From: Arthrobacter oryzae | GTDB lineage: Bacteria > Actinomycetota > Actinomycetes > Actinomycetales > Micrococcaceae | Direction of reading: 5' to 3' | NCBI RefSeq assembly: GCF_003634095.1 | Contig: NZ_RBIR01000001.1 | Location: forward strand, 124,001 to 188,000 | Length of the DNA stretch: 64,000 nt | Shown: positions 25,345 to 33,893 of the stretch, piece after piece | Layout of the letters: each line of letters starts with the position of its first letter | How positions within the stretch are numbered: position 1 is the stretch's first letter | Program-made: the position numbers and the translations under genes | The notes under the pieces: generated by a model | Seen by the model: the letters and a program-made list of their open reading frames with translations, nothing else | Database searches by the model: none | Told to the model about the DNA's origin: nothing

Positions 25345-26076
25345 TCAGGCGGCGGGCGTCGTTGCGGTCTTCTTTTCGAGCGCCTGGGCCGCATTCTGGA
25401 TCTTGGCACCATATCCGCCGTTGAGCGCGGTGTCCTTGATCTTGTTGGCCTGGGTGTCCAGGTCAGCAGGCGCGGCGGCCTTGAGCGTCTTGAGGTCCGT
25501 CTGCAGGTTGGCCGGAAGCTTGGCGAAGAGCTTCGGGTGGCTGACAAGCTGGTCGGCCACCTTCTGCATTCCGGCGCCCGGGTTTGCCGAGGTGAGGGCG
25601 TTCCGCAGCTCCTGCCGCAGACCGGCCCCGGCGGTGGCGCTCTTCTGAATGTGGACGGCCCGCTTCTGGATCCCGGCGCCATACCCGCCTGACAGTGCGG
25701 TCGTCTTGATCTTGTAGGCGTCTTTCACCCGGTCAGCGGGTGCGGCGTTCTTGAGGGCCGTCAAGTCCGCCTGCAAAGCGGACGGAAGCTTGGAGAAAAC
25801 CTCCGGGCGGTTGACCGCGGCTGTCGCGGCCTTCGCGGCGCGGTCCCCGGCAGCCTGCGGGCTGTCGGCTTTGAGGCGCAGGAAAGCCCCCAGGTTGCCG
25901 GCGCCTGCGTGGGCACCGGTTTTGGCGCCGGAGAACGGGGCCTCAGTTGCGGACGGTGCCGGGGCGGACGGTGACGCAGATGCGATTCCGACGCCGACTG
26001 TGGCCATTGCGCCGGCGGCCAGTACGGCGGCCGCTCCGATTCCGATACGGGTCTTCAGTGATTTCTTTGAGGGCAT
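25345..26076 (-). CDS. Secreted protein with duplicated helical domain
   Basis: A 243-residue exported protein. Signal peptide residues 1-37 (KKSLKTRIGIGAAAVLAAGAM... ASA) are followed by an Ala/Pro linker and two homologous repeats of about 85 residues. Both contain the pattern 'FxKLPxxLQxDLxxLKxAAPAD...KIKxTALxGGYGAxIQ'. No catalytic motif is visible. The repeats look like a recent tandem domain duplication, perhaps a cell-envelope adhesion or scaffold module. The start at 26076 is chosen for the signal peptide. It is convergent with the amidotransferase gene. Confidence 0.8.
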   Translation of the reverse strand: MPSKKSLKTRIGIGAAAVLAAGAMATVGVGIASASPSAPAPSATEAPFSGAKTGAHAGAGNLGAFLRLKADSPQAAGDRAAKAATAAVNRPEVFSKLPSALQADLTALKNAAPADRVKDAYKIKTTALSGGYGAGIQKRAVHIQKSATAGAGLRQELRNALTSANPGAGMQKVADQLVSHPKLFAKLPANLQTDLKTLKAAAPADLDTQANKIKDTALNGGYGAKIQNAAQALEKKTATTPAA

Positions 26077-26467
26077 TGCCACTCTGTGTCCTTCCACGTG
26101 CAGTTCGTCTCTGCCGTTTCATTGCGCAGACAAGTAAGCCCTTCGACCCTATGTATCCACTCTGGGCGCAAGCTGGGTGGAACCCTCCGCACGGTCGTGT
26201 TTCGGCTCAGACCTTGAGGAGCCCATTCTGCATGCACTGGCCGGCGCTGCGTTCCCGGGCGGCCCGGGAGACCGTCAAACCACGGCGATCGCTGCGAATG
26301 GCGCTCGGCCGTCCGTGACGGGTCCGGTCAGTTCGAGCACTTACCGCTTCCAGCCCGTCAGATGACGCCCTTGCCAGGGCGGCCACGGCGTCGAGTGGAC
26401 GCAGTAGAGCGCCACGCCGCGGACCGGTGCCGGGCATATCGCGGTGACCCAGTAGGCTCATCGGGAT
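26077..26467. other. Divergent promoter region
   Basis: About 390 bases lie between the minus-strand secreted repeat protein and the plus-strand cell-wall protein. Frames are short and unlike genes. It probably carries the promoters of both flanking secreted-protein genes; no clear consensus could be assigned by eye. Confidence 0.4.
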
Positions 26468-27724
26468 ATGCCCAGGTTCAAGTTCAGGTTGAAAGTGCCC
26501 GCCCGGAAAGTCTGTGCGGCGGTGATGAGCGCCGCGCTGCTGGCGGTGGCTGTCGTGCCGGTGGCCAGTGCGGACGACGCTCCACCGTCCGGCTACCCTT
26601 CGTGGGCCGATGTCCAGGCCGCCAAAGACAATGCCACCGCAAAGAGCGCAGAGATCCAAAAGATCAACGACCTTCTGGACGGCCTGGAGCAGCAGGCGTC
26701 GTCACTCGGCGCTGCTGCGGTCAAGGCGGGCCTGGCCTACGCCGTGGCGCGCAACAATCTTGATGCCTCAACGTCAAAACTGAACGATCTGAAAGAGAAG
26801 ACCAGCAAGGCCCATGCCACAGCGGCGGCACTGAGGCGGCAAACAGGAACCCTCGCAGCCCAGGACTACATGGCCGGGGGCATCAACCTGGGACCCTTCA
26901 CGGTAATGGATACCCTGCAGAGCCGGGACGGGCTGCAGAAGCTGGACATGATGCAGATCGTCACCCAACGGACCACCGACACGTACAACAGTTCGCGCGC
27001 CGCGGAGGCCGTTGCCTCGTCCCTGGATGAGCAGCAGGCAGTGGTGCAGACCGAGAACCAGCGGCTCACGGGGGATGCGCAGGCGAAACTTGGCGCCGCG
27101 CAGGACGCCCAACGGGCGGCCCAGCAGAAGGTGGCCGAGGAAAAGAAATACAGCGGCACCCTCACTGCACAGCTGGCGACACTGAAGAACACCAGCGCGA
27201 CCGTCGAACGGAACTACCGCGCTGGCGTCGAAGCCAGGGCGGCCTACGAGGCACAACAAGAAGCCCGCCGGCGAGCAGCCGAGGCCGCCGCCCAGGCTGC
27301 GGCCGCCGCCCAGGCTGCGGCAGCAGCAGCAGCCGCAGAGGCAGCTGCCCAGGCTGCCCCGCCGCCGAGCCCCCCGGCCACCGTGGTGCTGCCCGACATC
27401 CCCGGCGGTGCCGCCAACGATCCGGGCGGCGCCCAGGCATACGCCTCGAGCCAGCTAAGCGCCCACGGCTGGGGCGGTGACCAGATGACCTGCCTGATGA
27501 ATCTGTGGACCCAGGAGTCGAGCTGGATGACTAACGCCACCAACCCCTCGAGCGGCGCTTACGGTGTGGCGCAGGCCCTCCCGCCGGAGAAGTATTCGTC
27601 CACCGGATCCGACTGGCTGACCAACTATCGCACCCAGATCGATTGGGGGCTCGGCTACATCGCGGGACGGTACGGCTCACCTTGCGGGGCCTGGGCCCAC
27701 GAGACTTCCAATAACTGGTACTGA
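26468..27724 (+). CDS. Secreted coiled-coil protein with C-terminal lytic-transglycosylase-like domain
   Basis: A 418-residue exported protein. The signal peptide occupies residues 1-36, ending VASADD. Long coiled-coil stretches (about 45-280) end in an Ala-rich, EAAAQAAAA helix and a proline linker. The C-terminal 110 residues read LMNLWTQESSWMTNATNPSSGAYGVAQALPPEKY...YIAGRYGSPCGAWAHE, the SLT/Rpf-like fold with the catalytic glutamate in TQESSW. It resembles actinobacterial peptidoglycan hydrolases, where the coiled coil regulates or positions the enzyme. Two cysteines in the catalytic domain could form a disulfide. Confidence 0.88.
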   Translation: MPRFKFRLKVPARKVCAAVMSAALLAVAVVPVASADDAPPSGYPSWADVQAAKDNATAKSAEIQKINDLLDGLEQQASSLGAAAVKAGLAYAVARNNLDASTSKLNDLKEKTSKAHATAAALRRQTGTLAAQDYMAGGINLGPFTVMDTLQSRDGLQKLDMMQIVTQRTTDTYNSSRAAEAVASSLDEQQAVVQTENQRLTGDAQAKLGAAQDAQRAAQQKVAEEKKYSGTLTAQLATLKNTSATVERNYRAGVEARAAYEAQQEARRRAAEAAAQAAAAAQAAAAAAAAEAAAQAAPPPSPPATVVLPDIPGGAANDPGGAQAYASSQLSAHGWGGDQMTCLMNLWTQESSWMTNATNPSSGAYGVAQALPPEKYSSTGSDWLTNYRTQIDWGLGYIAGRYGSPCGAWAHETSNNWY

Positions 27725-27787
27725 CCTTGCCGCGGCGGCCACCCACAGCGTGCTTCACCCGGGCGGTTTCAAGGTCTAACAAACCCG

Positions 27788-27868
27788 GTTTCGGACTGGC
27801 CCAAGATCGACGCCTCCAAGGTCAACGGCAACGGCTGGTACCAGAAGTTCCAGGGCGGCACGATCTGA
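27788..27868 (+). pseudogene. LGFP-repeat-like fragment
   Basis: An open stretch encodes VSDWPKIDASKV then NGNGWYQKFQGGTI before TGA at 27866. The GWYQxFQGGxI phrase is typical of LGFP repeats in actinobacterial secreted proteins. There is no start codon or signal peptide nearby. It is probably a leftover of a cell-wall protein gene and adjoins the transglycosylase gene, perhaps once part of the same transcript. The rest of 27725-28156 shows nothing else supportable. Confidence 0.45.
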
Positions 27869-28156
27869 CAGGACACCAAGGGCGCTGAACGAGCCGTCTT
27901 CAAGAGGTAGTTTTTTGGGGCAGCCAGGACGCGCCGGGCCATCGCCCGCGTCTCGCCGTTGAGCAGAGTGCCACTTGGCGGCTTGGACGAAACATATCTC
28001 TTCGGTATGGCCCGGATCACCGACGCCGAAGCGTTCAAGCGATCCCTGCGCGTCGCACCGCGCAACTGGTCACGGGAAGGGGGACGATGTTTCGGCGTCC
28101 TCCCGCTTTCTGCATGTCCGGGGAGGCGTTCCCGATCCGCCCTACACATAGGACCC

Positions 28157-28846
28157 ATGAAGACTTCCGCCGCGCTGGCCGCCACCGCCCTTCTCCTACT
28201 CGGCCTCACCGGCTGTTCGACCGCAGCCCACAAGGCCGAGGGGGCCGCCACCGCGGCGGTAGCCCACGCCGCGAAAACAGCTGCCCACGCGTCCGCCTCG
28301 GCCGGCGCTAGCGCACCCCAGGTGTCGGCCGGCGTCGTGTCCTCCAGGGTGAAGTCAGTGCATTCCCCGGACAAGGTCGCCGTGGATGAGACCCTGGCCC
28401 CGGGCCAGTGCAAGGTCCGCGTCGTGGACGCGCACGCCGGATTGGACCTGCCGGACGCGGCCTGCACCCCGGGCGCGGTCGATCCGGCCGTTACCGAAGG
28501 CAATCTCGCCTCCACCATCTGCAAGTCCGGGTATACGACCACGGTCCGGGCACCTGCTTCGGACACCAACAAGGAGAAGGCCCTGAGCCTGACCCAGTAC
28601 GGCCAGACTCGCGTCTCCTCCACGGAGTACGATCACCTAATCTCGCTCCAGCTCGGCGGCACCAACGCTGTCTCCAACCTGTGGCCGGAACCGAACCGTG
28701 CCAATGCCCCGGGCACCACCAACCCGAAAGACGCCGTCGAGACGAAACTGAACAAGGCCGTCTGCTCGCACCAGGTCACCCTGGCCGCCGCGCAGAAGGC
28801 GATAGCAGCCAACTGGGTGACCGCCGTCAAAGACCTCGGCCTCTGA
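28157..28846 (+). CDS. Lipoprotein with HNH-like nuclease motif
   Basis: A 229-residue protein with a lipoprotein signal (MKTSAALAATALLLLGLTGC). An Ala-rich linker precedes a C-terminal domain containing EYDHLISLQLGGTNAVSNLWPEP. This matches the 'DHLIPLxLGG...NLWPE' core of a secreted HNH-type family in which Asp-His binds metal. Two further cysteines may pair. The expected location is the outer face of the membrane, suggesting an extracellular nuclease or DNA-binding role; activity is not proven. Confidence 0.78.
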   Translation: MKTSAALAATALLLLGLTGCSTAAHKAEGAATAAVAHAAKTAAHASASAGASAPQVSAGVVSSRVKSVHSPDKVAVDETLAPGQCKVRVVDAHAGLDLPDAACTPGAVDPAVTEGNLASTICKSGYTTTVRAPASDTNKEKALSLTQYGQTRVSSTEYDHLISLQLGGTNAVSNLWPEPNRANAPGTTNPKDAVETKLNKAVCSHQVTLAAAQKAIAANWVTAVKDLGL

Positions 28847-29143
28847 TCCGCCGCACCGGCCGTCAAAGGCTCAACCGCACCGACCGCGTCGTGGAAAGCG
28901 AAGGCCCCACACGCCTGGCGATCACCTTTGGGGACCTAGCCGGGGGGACCGAGTCTCCGTGCTCGTCACCTTCAGCATCGAGGAATACACGGAGATCGTG
29001 AAGCTCTCCATCGTGCATGAAAATATACCCACACTGCGGGGGCGCCACGGCCTCTGTGTGCCCCGAGATGCATTGCACAGCGTAGGCTCTGCTTGTTGGG
29101 GGGGGCACAGGAGGTGCTCCTGCACGCCAGAAGGAGCAGCCGC
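28847..29143. other. Gene-free stretch before the membrane protein gene
   Basis: About 300 bases with only short frames lacking ribosome sites. The AT-richer part near 29010-29040 (AAAATATACCC) may hold the promoter of the following gene. Confidence 0.35.
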
Positions 29144-29686
29144 ATGAGCCATGACCAGCAGTCTCCCTACCAGAGCCCTTGGCCTCCGCAGCCTTCTGCC
29201 CCGTGGCCCCCAGACGGGATGCTCTCCCCGCAGGACGCCGAGAAGTCGAGGCGGTGGCGCGTCGTGCTGGGGTGCAGTTCGCTCTTCCTCGCCCTCTTCT
29301 CCGGCTTCTACGCCTACATGAACATCGCCTCGGTCGCCCGGGCCACGAATGCCGTCGCGGCCGCGGGCGGCTACATCCCGCAGACCGCCATGGCCCTTGC
29401 CGTCGCCATCATCGGTGTCTTCTGCGCTCTGGCCCTTGCCTATGCGGGCATCGGGACCTGGAATATCGCCGCCCGAGGATCCACGGCCAAATCTCCCCTG
29501 ATCGCCGCGATCGTCCTGGCGGGCGCTGCGTTCGTCCTCATCGTCGTCTACATGGTGACCAGGTCCACCGGGGGGTTCCAGGTCGGCGGGCTCGGCCTTA
29601 ACGCCCTCATCATCGCCCGGGGCGCTATCGTCCTGCGGATGAAGAAGCTCCCTGCGTATCCCGCAGCCCCTAACTGGGCCGCCTGA
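29144..29686 (+). CDS. Four-helix membrane protein with Pro-rich N-terminus
   Basis: A 180-residue protein. The cytoplasmic leader is rich in Pro, Gln and Trp (SPYQSPWPPQPSAPWPPDG) and is followed by four hydrophobic segments. The ATG at 29144 has AGAAGGAG at good spacing; upstream in-frame codons are not used. Proline-rich leaders on small membrane proteins are common in actinobacteria and no function is known. It is convergent with the polysaccharide deacetylase gene. Confidence 0.75.
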   Translation: MSHDQQSPYQSPWPPQPSAPWPPDGMLSPQDAEKSRRWRVVLGCSSLFLALFSGFYAYMNIASVARATNAVAAAGGYIPQTAMALAVAIIGVFCALALAYAGIGTWNIAARGSTAKSPLIAAIVLAGAAFVLIVVYMVTRSTGGFQVGGLGLNALIIARGAIVLRMKKLPAYPAAPNWAA

Positions 29687-29761
29687 CTACTCGTCTGTAG
29701 GTGCGGCGCCCGATCGTCGCCCCCAACAATGCCCTTCAAATGCGGCGCCACCGGGAGTGCG

Positions 29762-29779
29762 GAGGCAGCATCCTGCCTC
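29762..29779. terminator. Hairpin between convergent genes
   Basis: GAGGCAG-CATC-CTGCCTC, perfect seven-base arms, lies in the 100-base gap between a plus-strand and a minus-strand stop codon. It could end both transcripts. Confidence 0.4.
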
Positions 29780-29786
29780 AGTCCGT

Positions 29787-30533
29787 CTAGCCGCCGGCGG
29801 GCGCGACGACGACGGCAGGCGAGCCCTGGTTGATCGGGTTGGCCGTCGCGGAGGGGGCCACCACCCCGAACTCGTAGCCCTTGGCCCGCAGTGCGTCGAT
29901 GGTCTTGGCCAAGTAGGCCCACTGGCTCGAGGAGCAGGACAGGACGTCCCCAGCATCGTGCAGCAGGATGATTGCGCCGGGCGTCGCCTCCGCCATCACA
30001 TACCTCTGGACGCGGGTCGCACCGGGGCACTCAAAGTCGCCGGGGTTGCCGACGTCCCAGTGCCAGATAACCCCGCCGCTCATACCGATGGTCTTGAGGT
30101 AGTTCGTCGCGTAAGGAGTGCTGTCGCCGTACGGGAAGCGCATGAGCTTGGGTGCCTCGCCTGTGATGGCTTTGATGGCGGCGTTCGTGCGGTCGATCTG
30201 CAGCTTCTGGCTGGCCTGGCTGATATCGGGGAAGTCGGGGTGGTTCCAGGAGTGGTTGCCGATCACGTGCCCCTCGGCCTTGATCCGGCGGACGAGGTCC
30301 GGGTACTGCTGCGCGTGGGAGCCCTCGAGGAAGAACGTCGCCTTGACGCCCTTCTGTTTGAGGACGTCGAGGACGAACGCGGTGCGCTGGGGCGACGGCC
30401 CGTCGTCGAACGTCAGGCCGATCAGCGGCTTGGTGGCGGCCTGGGCAGCCGCCACGGTGGGGCCTCCGGTGAGCAAGGCCATGACCAAGCTCGCGGCGGC
30501 CAGGGCCGCGAAGGCAATCCTGTTCTTCTTCAT
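29787..30533 (-). CDS. Secreted polysaccharide deacetylase (CE4/NodB domain)
   Basis: A 248-residue exported deacetylase. The signal peptide ends near AQAATKPL. NodB motifs are present: LTFDDGPSPQ (catalytic Asp and metal Asp), HVIGNHSWNHPDF (metal histidines), LMRFPYGDSTP, HWDVGNPGDF and IILLHDAG. The ATG at 30533 has GGGAG nine bases upstream; an ATG three codons earlier directly abuts it. CE4 enzymes remove N-acetyl groups from peptidoglycan, chitin or xylan O-acetyl groups. The carbohydrate is unknown, but envelope remodelling is likely. Confidence 0.92.
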   Translation of the reverse strand: MKKNRIAFAALAAASLVMALLTGGPTVAAAQAATKPLIGLTFDDGPSPQRTAFVLDVLKQKGVKATFFLEGSHAQQYPDLVRRIKAEGHVIGNHSWNHPDFPDISQASQKLQIDRTNAAIKAITGEAPKLMRFPYGDSTPYATNYLKTIGMSGGVIWHWDVGNPGDFECPGATRVQRYVMAEATPGAIILLHDAGDVLSCSSSQWAYLAKTIDALRAKGYEFGVVAPSATANPINQGSPAVVVAPAGG

Positions 30534-30703
30534 GGCGCTCATCTCCCGTTCCCAAGGCTGCCTGCAACCTTGCTAGGTGTGCACCATACGGCGCCGTTAA
30601 GGCGCTGTAAACACATACTCGTTAGGCGTGCCTGACGAGCGATCATCCGTCGGATCGGTTCCGGTGCCGGAGGTCTCCTCGCCGTCGCTAAGCTGTGGTG
30701 GGG

Positions 30704-31786
30704 TCAGCTGCCGAATCGTAGGCTGATCAGCAGGCCGATCAGCGCGGCCGCACCGGCCAGAAGCATCGCTGCCTTGGGATTGCCGAAGTTGAGAGTCCAT
30801 CCCAGGCCGAACCTGCGCGGAACGAATAACGTGCGGTCTTCGCGGTTGATGTAAAAGAGCCCGCCGCGCCAGTATCTGTCGTCGTCCCGGTGGATCAGTC
30901 CGGTGTTTTCCTCGCCCTCGTTCTGCTCGCGGTTGTTCCTGGCCAGGACGACGACGGTTACCGCGACGGCGGTCAGGACCGGGAGCACGATTACCAGCGG
31001 CGCCCACGGGGTGACGGTCCCGGTCCACATGAGAAGCGATGATCCCAGCATCCCCAGATCGATCATCGCCACCAGCCCGAGAAGGGCTTTGGCGCTCAGT
31101 GTCATGTACTGGCGGTACCAGTGCGCCGAGCCGGCAGGGTGCGCCGGGTCAATGTCGGGCCGGCCGCGGAAGATGGCCGCCGCGATGCCCACGAGCAGCG
31201 CTGTCACACCGATCTGCACGAACACCAGGGAGAAAGCGGTCCCCACGGACTTGGCGGCCAGCCTGTTGGGCCTTCCCCCCGCGCCGTAGTGCACGGCGAG
31301 TATCTCGGGCATCGAGGGGTAACTGATCACGCCGATGATCACGGTGGCGGCTGTGATGATCAGCGCCGGGACCAGCCAGAGCCAGGGAAACCGCGGGGGA
31401 TTGGTCCGCAGCTCGGTGTCTACTGCGATGCCTTGGTGTTGGCCCTCGTACCAGCGTCCCGCCGCCTTGGCGGCCCGGATCTCGTGGTTGGCCAAGAAGA
31501 AGCAGCCGTACCAGACGCCGACGAGCACCAGCGCCGACAGCGGCAGCAGCAGCGTCTCACCCGTTGCGGCGAAGATGATGACGCAGACCCCGACGGCGGC
31601 GATTCCGCCGAGGAGCACCCGCCATCGGTATACACGGGTCTGCCGGACCACCGTCGGGTCCCCGGCACGCTGGGCCGGCACCCGGACCCCGAACGGCACG
31701 GTCGGGCTGTTGATCGAAGGCAGCGCCAGGGCGATTGCGAGCACCAGCGCAGACAATACGGAACTCAGCACGATGGCAACGGTCAT
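30704..31786 (-). CDS. DUF1648/DUF5808 membrane protein, partner of GntR regulator
   Basis: A 360-residue protein with about eight hydrophobic segments. A central DUF1648-like stretch (ISYPSMPEILAVHYGAGGRPN) and a C-terminal DUF5808-like segment (DDRYWRGGLFYINREDRTLFVPRRFGLGWTLNFGNPKA) are recognisable. Such proteins are SdpI-like immunity or stress membrane proteins in Gram-positive bacteria. Its start overlaps the stop of the GntR gene by four bases, a conserved arrangement, so it is co-transcribed and under that regulator. Confidence 0.85.
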   Translation of the reverse strand: MTVAIVLSSVLSALVLAIALALPSINSPTVPFGVRVPAQRAGDPTVVRQTRVYRWRVLLGGIAAVGVCVIIFAATGETLLLPLSALVLVGVWYGCFFLANHEIRAAKAAGRWYEGQHQGIAVDTELRTNPPRFPWLWLVPALIITAATVIIGVISYPSMPEILAVHYGAGGRPNRLAAKSVGTAFSLVFVQIGVTALLVGIAAAIFRGRPDIDPAHPAGSAHWYRQYMTLSAKALLGLVAMIDLGMLGSSLLMWTGTVTPWAPLVIVLPVLTAVAVTVVVLARNNREQNEGEENTGLIHRDDDRYWRGGLFYINREDRTLFVPRRFGLGWTLNFGNPKAAMLLAGAAALIGLLISLRFGS

Positions 31787-32175
31787 GGCGTGCCCTCTGG
31801 CTTCCTGGCGTCAAACGAATCGAGTATTGACCGGCAAATAGTGAGAACCTCGTCGGCCGGCAGGCCTCTGGCGACGGCCTCGGCCAGCAGGGTCCGAGCC
31901 CGCGCCGTCCACTCGGCCGGAAACGGCGGGTCCGCGACCGTCTGGGTCACCACCGCACCGCTCTTGCGGTTGAGCCGGATCAGGCCTTCCTGACGGAGGA
32001 GGTCGTAGGCCTTGTTCACGGTGTGGAAGTTGATTCCGAAGTCGGCGGCGAGCGTCCTGGTGGCCGGCAACGGGCTGCCCTCGGCCAGCACGCCATCGGC
32101 GATCGCCTCCACGATCTGGTCCCGGAGTTGCTGGTAGATCGGCACCTCGCTGGCCAAGTCGACGTTGAGAATCAT
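31783..32175 (-). CDS. GntR-family regulator, YtrA subfamily
   Basis: A 130-residue regulator. The winged helix is near residues 10-80 (EVPIYQQLRDQIVEAIADGVLAEGSPLPATRTLAADFGINFHTVNKAYDLLRQEGLI), followed by a short effector/dimerisation tail. The short tail is characteristic of YtrA members, which usually repress adjacent ABC transporter or membrane-protein operons. The ATG at 32175 is preceded by GGTGGAAG. A 39-bp perfect palindrome lies immediately upstream, an obvious autoregulatory operator. Confidence 0.9.
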   Translation of the reverse strand: MILNVDLASEVPIYQQLRDQIVEAIADGVLAEGSPLPATRTLAADFGINFHTVNKAYDLLRQEGLIRLNRKSGAVVTQTVADPPFPAEWTARARTLLAEAVARGLPADEVLTICRSILDSFDARKPEGTP

Positions 32176-32185
32176 GACTTCCACC

Positions 32186-32224
32186 ACCACTGTTTGTTCT
32201 ATAAGTTATAGAACAAACAGTGGT
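32186..32224. promoter_or_regulatory. 39-bp perfect palindromic operator of the GntR operon
   Basis: Arms ACCACTGTTTGTTCTATAA and its exact complement surround one central base. It lies 11 bases upstream of the regulator start and contains TATAAC/TATAGA-like hexamers, so it overlaps the -10/initiation region. It could also influence the divergent lipoprotein gene at 32365. Confidence 0.9.
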
Positions 32225-32364
32225 CGGTGGCAACGTCGCGCCGGTTGGATTTGGCAGTCCGACCCGTCTTCGGCCGGCCCGGGGGTCTGGAGCCTCCAAC
32301 GGCCATTAGTTGACTGGCTGGGGCCTGCCGTGCAGGCTGTGAGGACATCGGACGAGGGGGGACC

Positions 32365-32919
32365 ATGATGACATGCAGGCGCGGGGTGGCCGCTATCGCG
32401 GTGCTGGTCGGGCTGGCCCTTGCCGGGTGCCAGCCTGCTGCCGGGCCGCTCCCGGCCGCAGCTCCCGTAGTGGCCGTGCCCAGTCCCTCATCCGCCGAGC
32501 TCACGGCCATCATCCGGACTGCCGTCGAGGACCGCAACGGCACTGCCCTGAACGTTCCCCCGGCACCGCATCTAGCCGACGCGCAGACGACGGCGGCATA
32601 TCGGGCCAAGCGCGCGCGGGATCTTCCGGTGGTGGCCCGGTCGAAGGCCGGATTCAAGTCGATGGGGTTCTGGTACACGGACTTTTCGACGACGATCACG
32701 GTGGAATCCATCGAGGTGACCGGCTCGACGGCGAGCGTGCACTTCAAGGAACTGACCGAGGAACACCAGGCCTCGGCCGCGAACGGGCCGAGCAACGTCC
32801 CGTCCGGCTACTCGCTGCCGCAGACCGCAACGTTCCGGGCATCCGCGCACGGCTGGCAGCTGGACAGCATCAGCCCTTCCGTGCATGGGGGCGGCCTGCC
32901 GATGTCCGTCGTCGAGTAG
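32365..32919 (+). CDS. Lipoprotein of unknown function
   Basis: A 184-residue protein with a lipoprotein signal (MMTCRRGVAAIAVLVGLALAGC). The mature part contains no recognised domain; SMGFWYTDFSTTITVESIEVTGSTASVHFKELTEEH resembles a beta-sheet NTF2-like or SnoaL-like extracytoplasmic fold, but this is speculative. The start is one of two adjacent ATGs after a GAGGGGGGA ribosome site. It is divergent from the GntR operon, with the palindrome between. Confidence 0.75.
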   Translation: MMTCRRGVAAIAVLVGLALAGCQPAAGPLPAAAPVVAVPSPSSAELTAIIRTAVEDRNGTALNVPPAPHLADAQTTAAYRAKRARDLPVVARSKAGFKSMGFWYTDFSTTITVESIEVTGSTASVHFKELTEEHQASAANGPSNVPSGYSLPQTATFRASAHGWQLDSISPSVHGGGLPMSVVE

Positions 32920-33077
32920 GAGGGCGGGGCCGTACCGCCTCCCGCTGTGACAGCGCATCCCTTAGGCTCTGACCGGTCCTGACGGACGGGCGTCAGGTGG
33001 GGAACGACGGCCGGGGCTGGCGGGACAGCGATGGCCCCGCGCCGCGTTCGCCGGCGATGTCTGGTTGCGGCGCGCTG

Positions 33078-33893
33078 TTAGACGCGTTTGGTGTCGCGGC
33101 GGAAGGCCAGGGCCGCGCCGGTACCAAAGACGATGAGCCAGACCAGGACGTTCCCGGCCGCGGCCCAGTTGAAGGCGTCGCCGGTGAGCGGGGCCCGGGC
33201 GATTTCGCCGATGCCGTACGTGGGTGTCCAGACGCCAATGTTCTGCAAGGCGGGGGTCATGGTTTTCAGGGGCTGGAAGAGTCCGCCGAAGAACGCGAGG
33301 AAGGCCAGGACCGGTCCCATGAACTGCATGACGTTTTCGGAGGGCACGAGGTAGCCGGCGAGCAGGCCCAGCGCGGTGAAGACGAGGGATCCGAGCCAGG
33401 CGGTGAGTCCGGCAAGGATCCAGATGTGCAGCTCCATGCGGACGCCGAGGAAGATCCCTGTGGCGAAAGTGCCGAGCACCGCGAGTAATCCGACGGCGAG
33501 GCCGCCGATGATTTTGACGGCAATGTTGGCTACGGGGGTCAGCGGGGTGAGCCGGAGCTGGCGGCTCCAGCCCTGGGCCCGTTCGATTGCAACGGCGCCG
33601 CCGGCGGAGGTGGAGGCCAGCATCGCCCCGTAGACAGCCATGGAGATCATGATGAACGCCGTGACGGAGGTGCCGCCCTTACTGACCGGCAAGGCTGCAT
33701 TGAGCGGGGTGTCTTTGTATTGGCTGCCGAAGGCGATGAGCATGATGACGGGGAAGGCGATGGTGAAGAACAGGGTGCGCCGGTTCCGGAGGCGGCGTTT
33801 GATTTCGATGCCCAGCAGTGTCCGGTTGAACCCGCCGAAGCCCGGGACCCGGCGTTCCGTCGAGAGGGCTGCCGGGGCGGGGGCGGGGATCAT
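33078..33893 (-). CDS. ABC-2 type exporter permease
   Basis: A 271-residue membrane protein with six hydrophobic segments. The N-terminal IKRRLRNRRTLFFTIAFPVIMLIAFG and the central SAGGAVAIERAQGWSRQLRLTPLTP match ABC2_membrane proteins of the drug or antibiotic export type. It overlaps the upstream ATPase gene by four bases. The complex would be a dimer with the ATPase, exporting an unknown lipid or drug. Confidence 0.92.
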   Translation of the reverse strand: MIPAPAPAALSTERRVPGFGGFNRTLLGIEIKRRLRNRRTLFFTIAFPVIMLIAFGSQYKDTPLNAALPVSKGGTSVTAFIMISMAVYGAMLASTSAGGAVAIERAQGWSRQLRLTPLTPVANIAVKIIGGLAVGLLAVLGTFATGIFLGVRMELHIWILAGLTAWLGSLVFTALGLLAGYLVPSENVMQFMGPVLAFLAFFGGLFQPLKTMTPALQNIGVWTPTYGIGEIARAPLTGDAFNWAAAGNVLVWLIVFGTGAALAFRRDTKRV

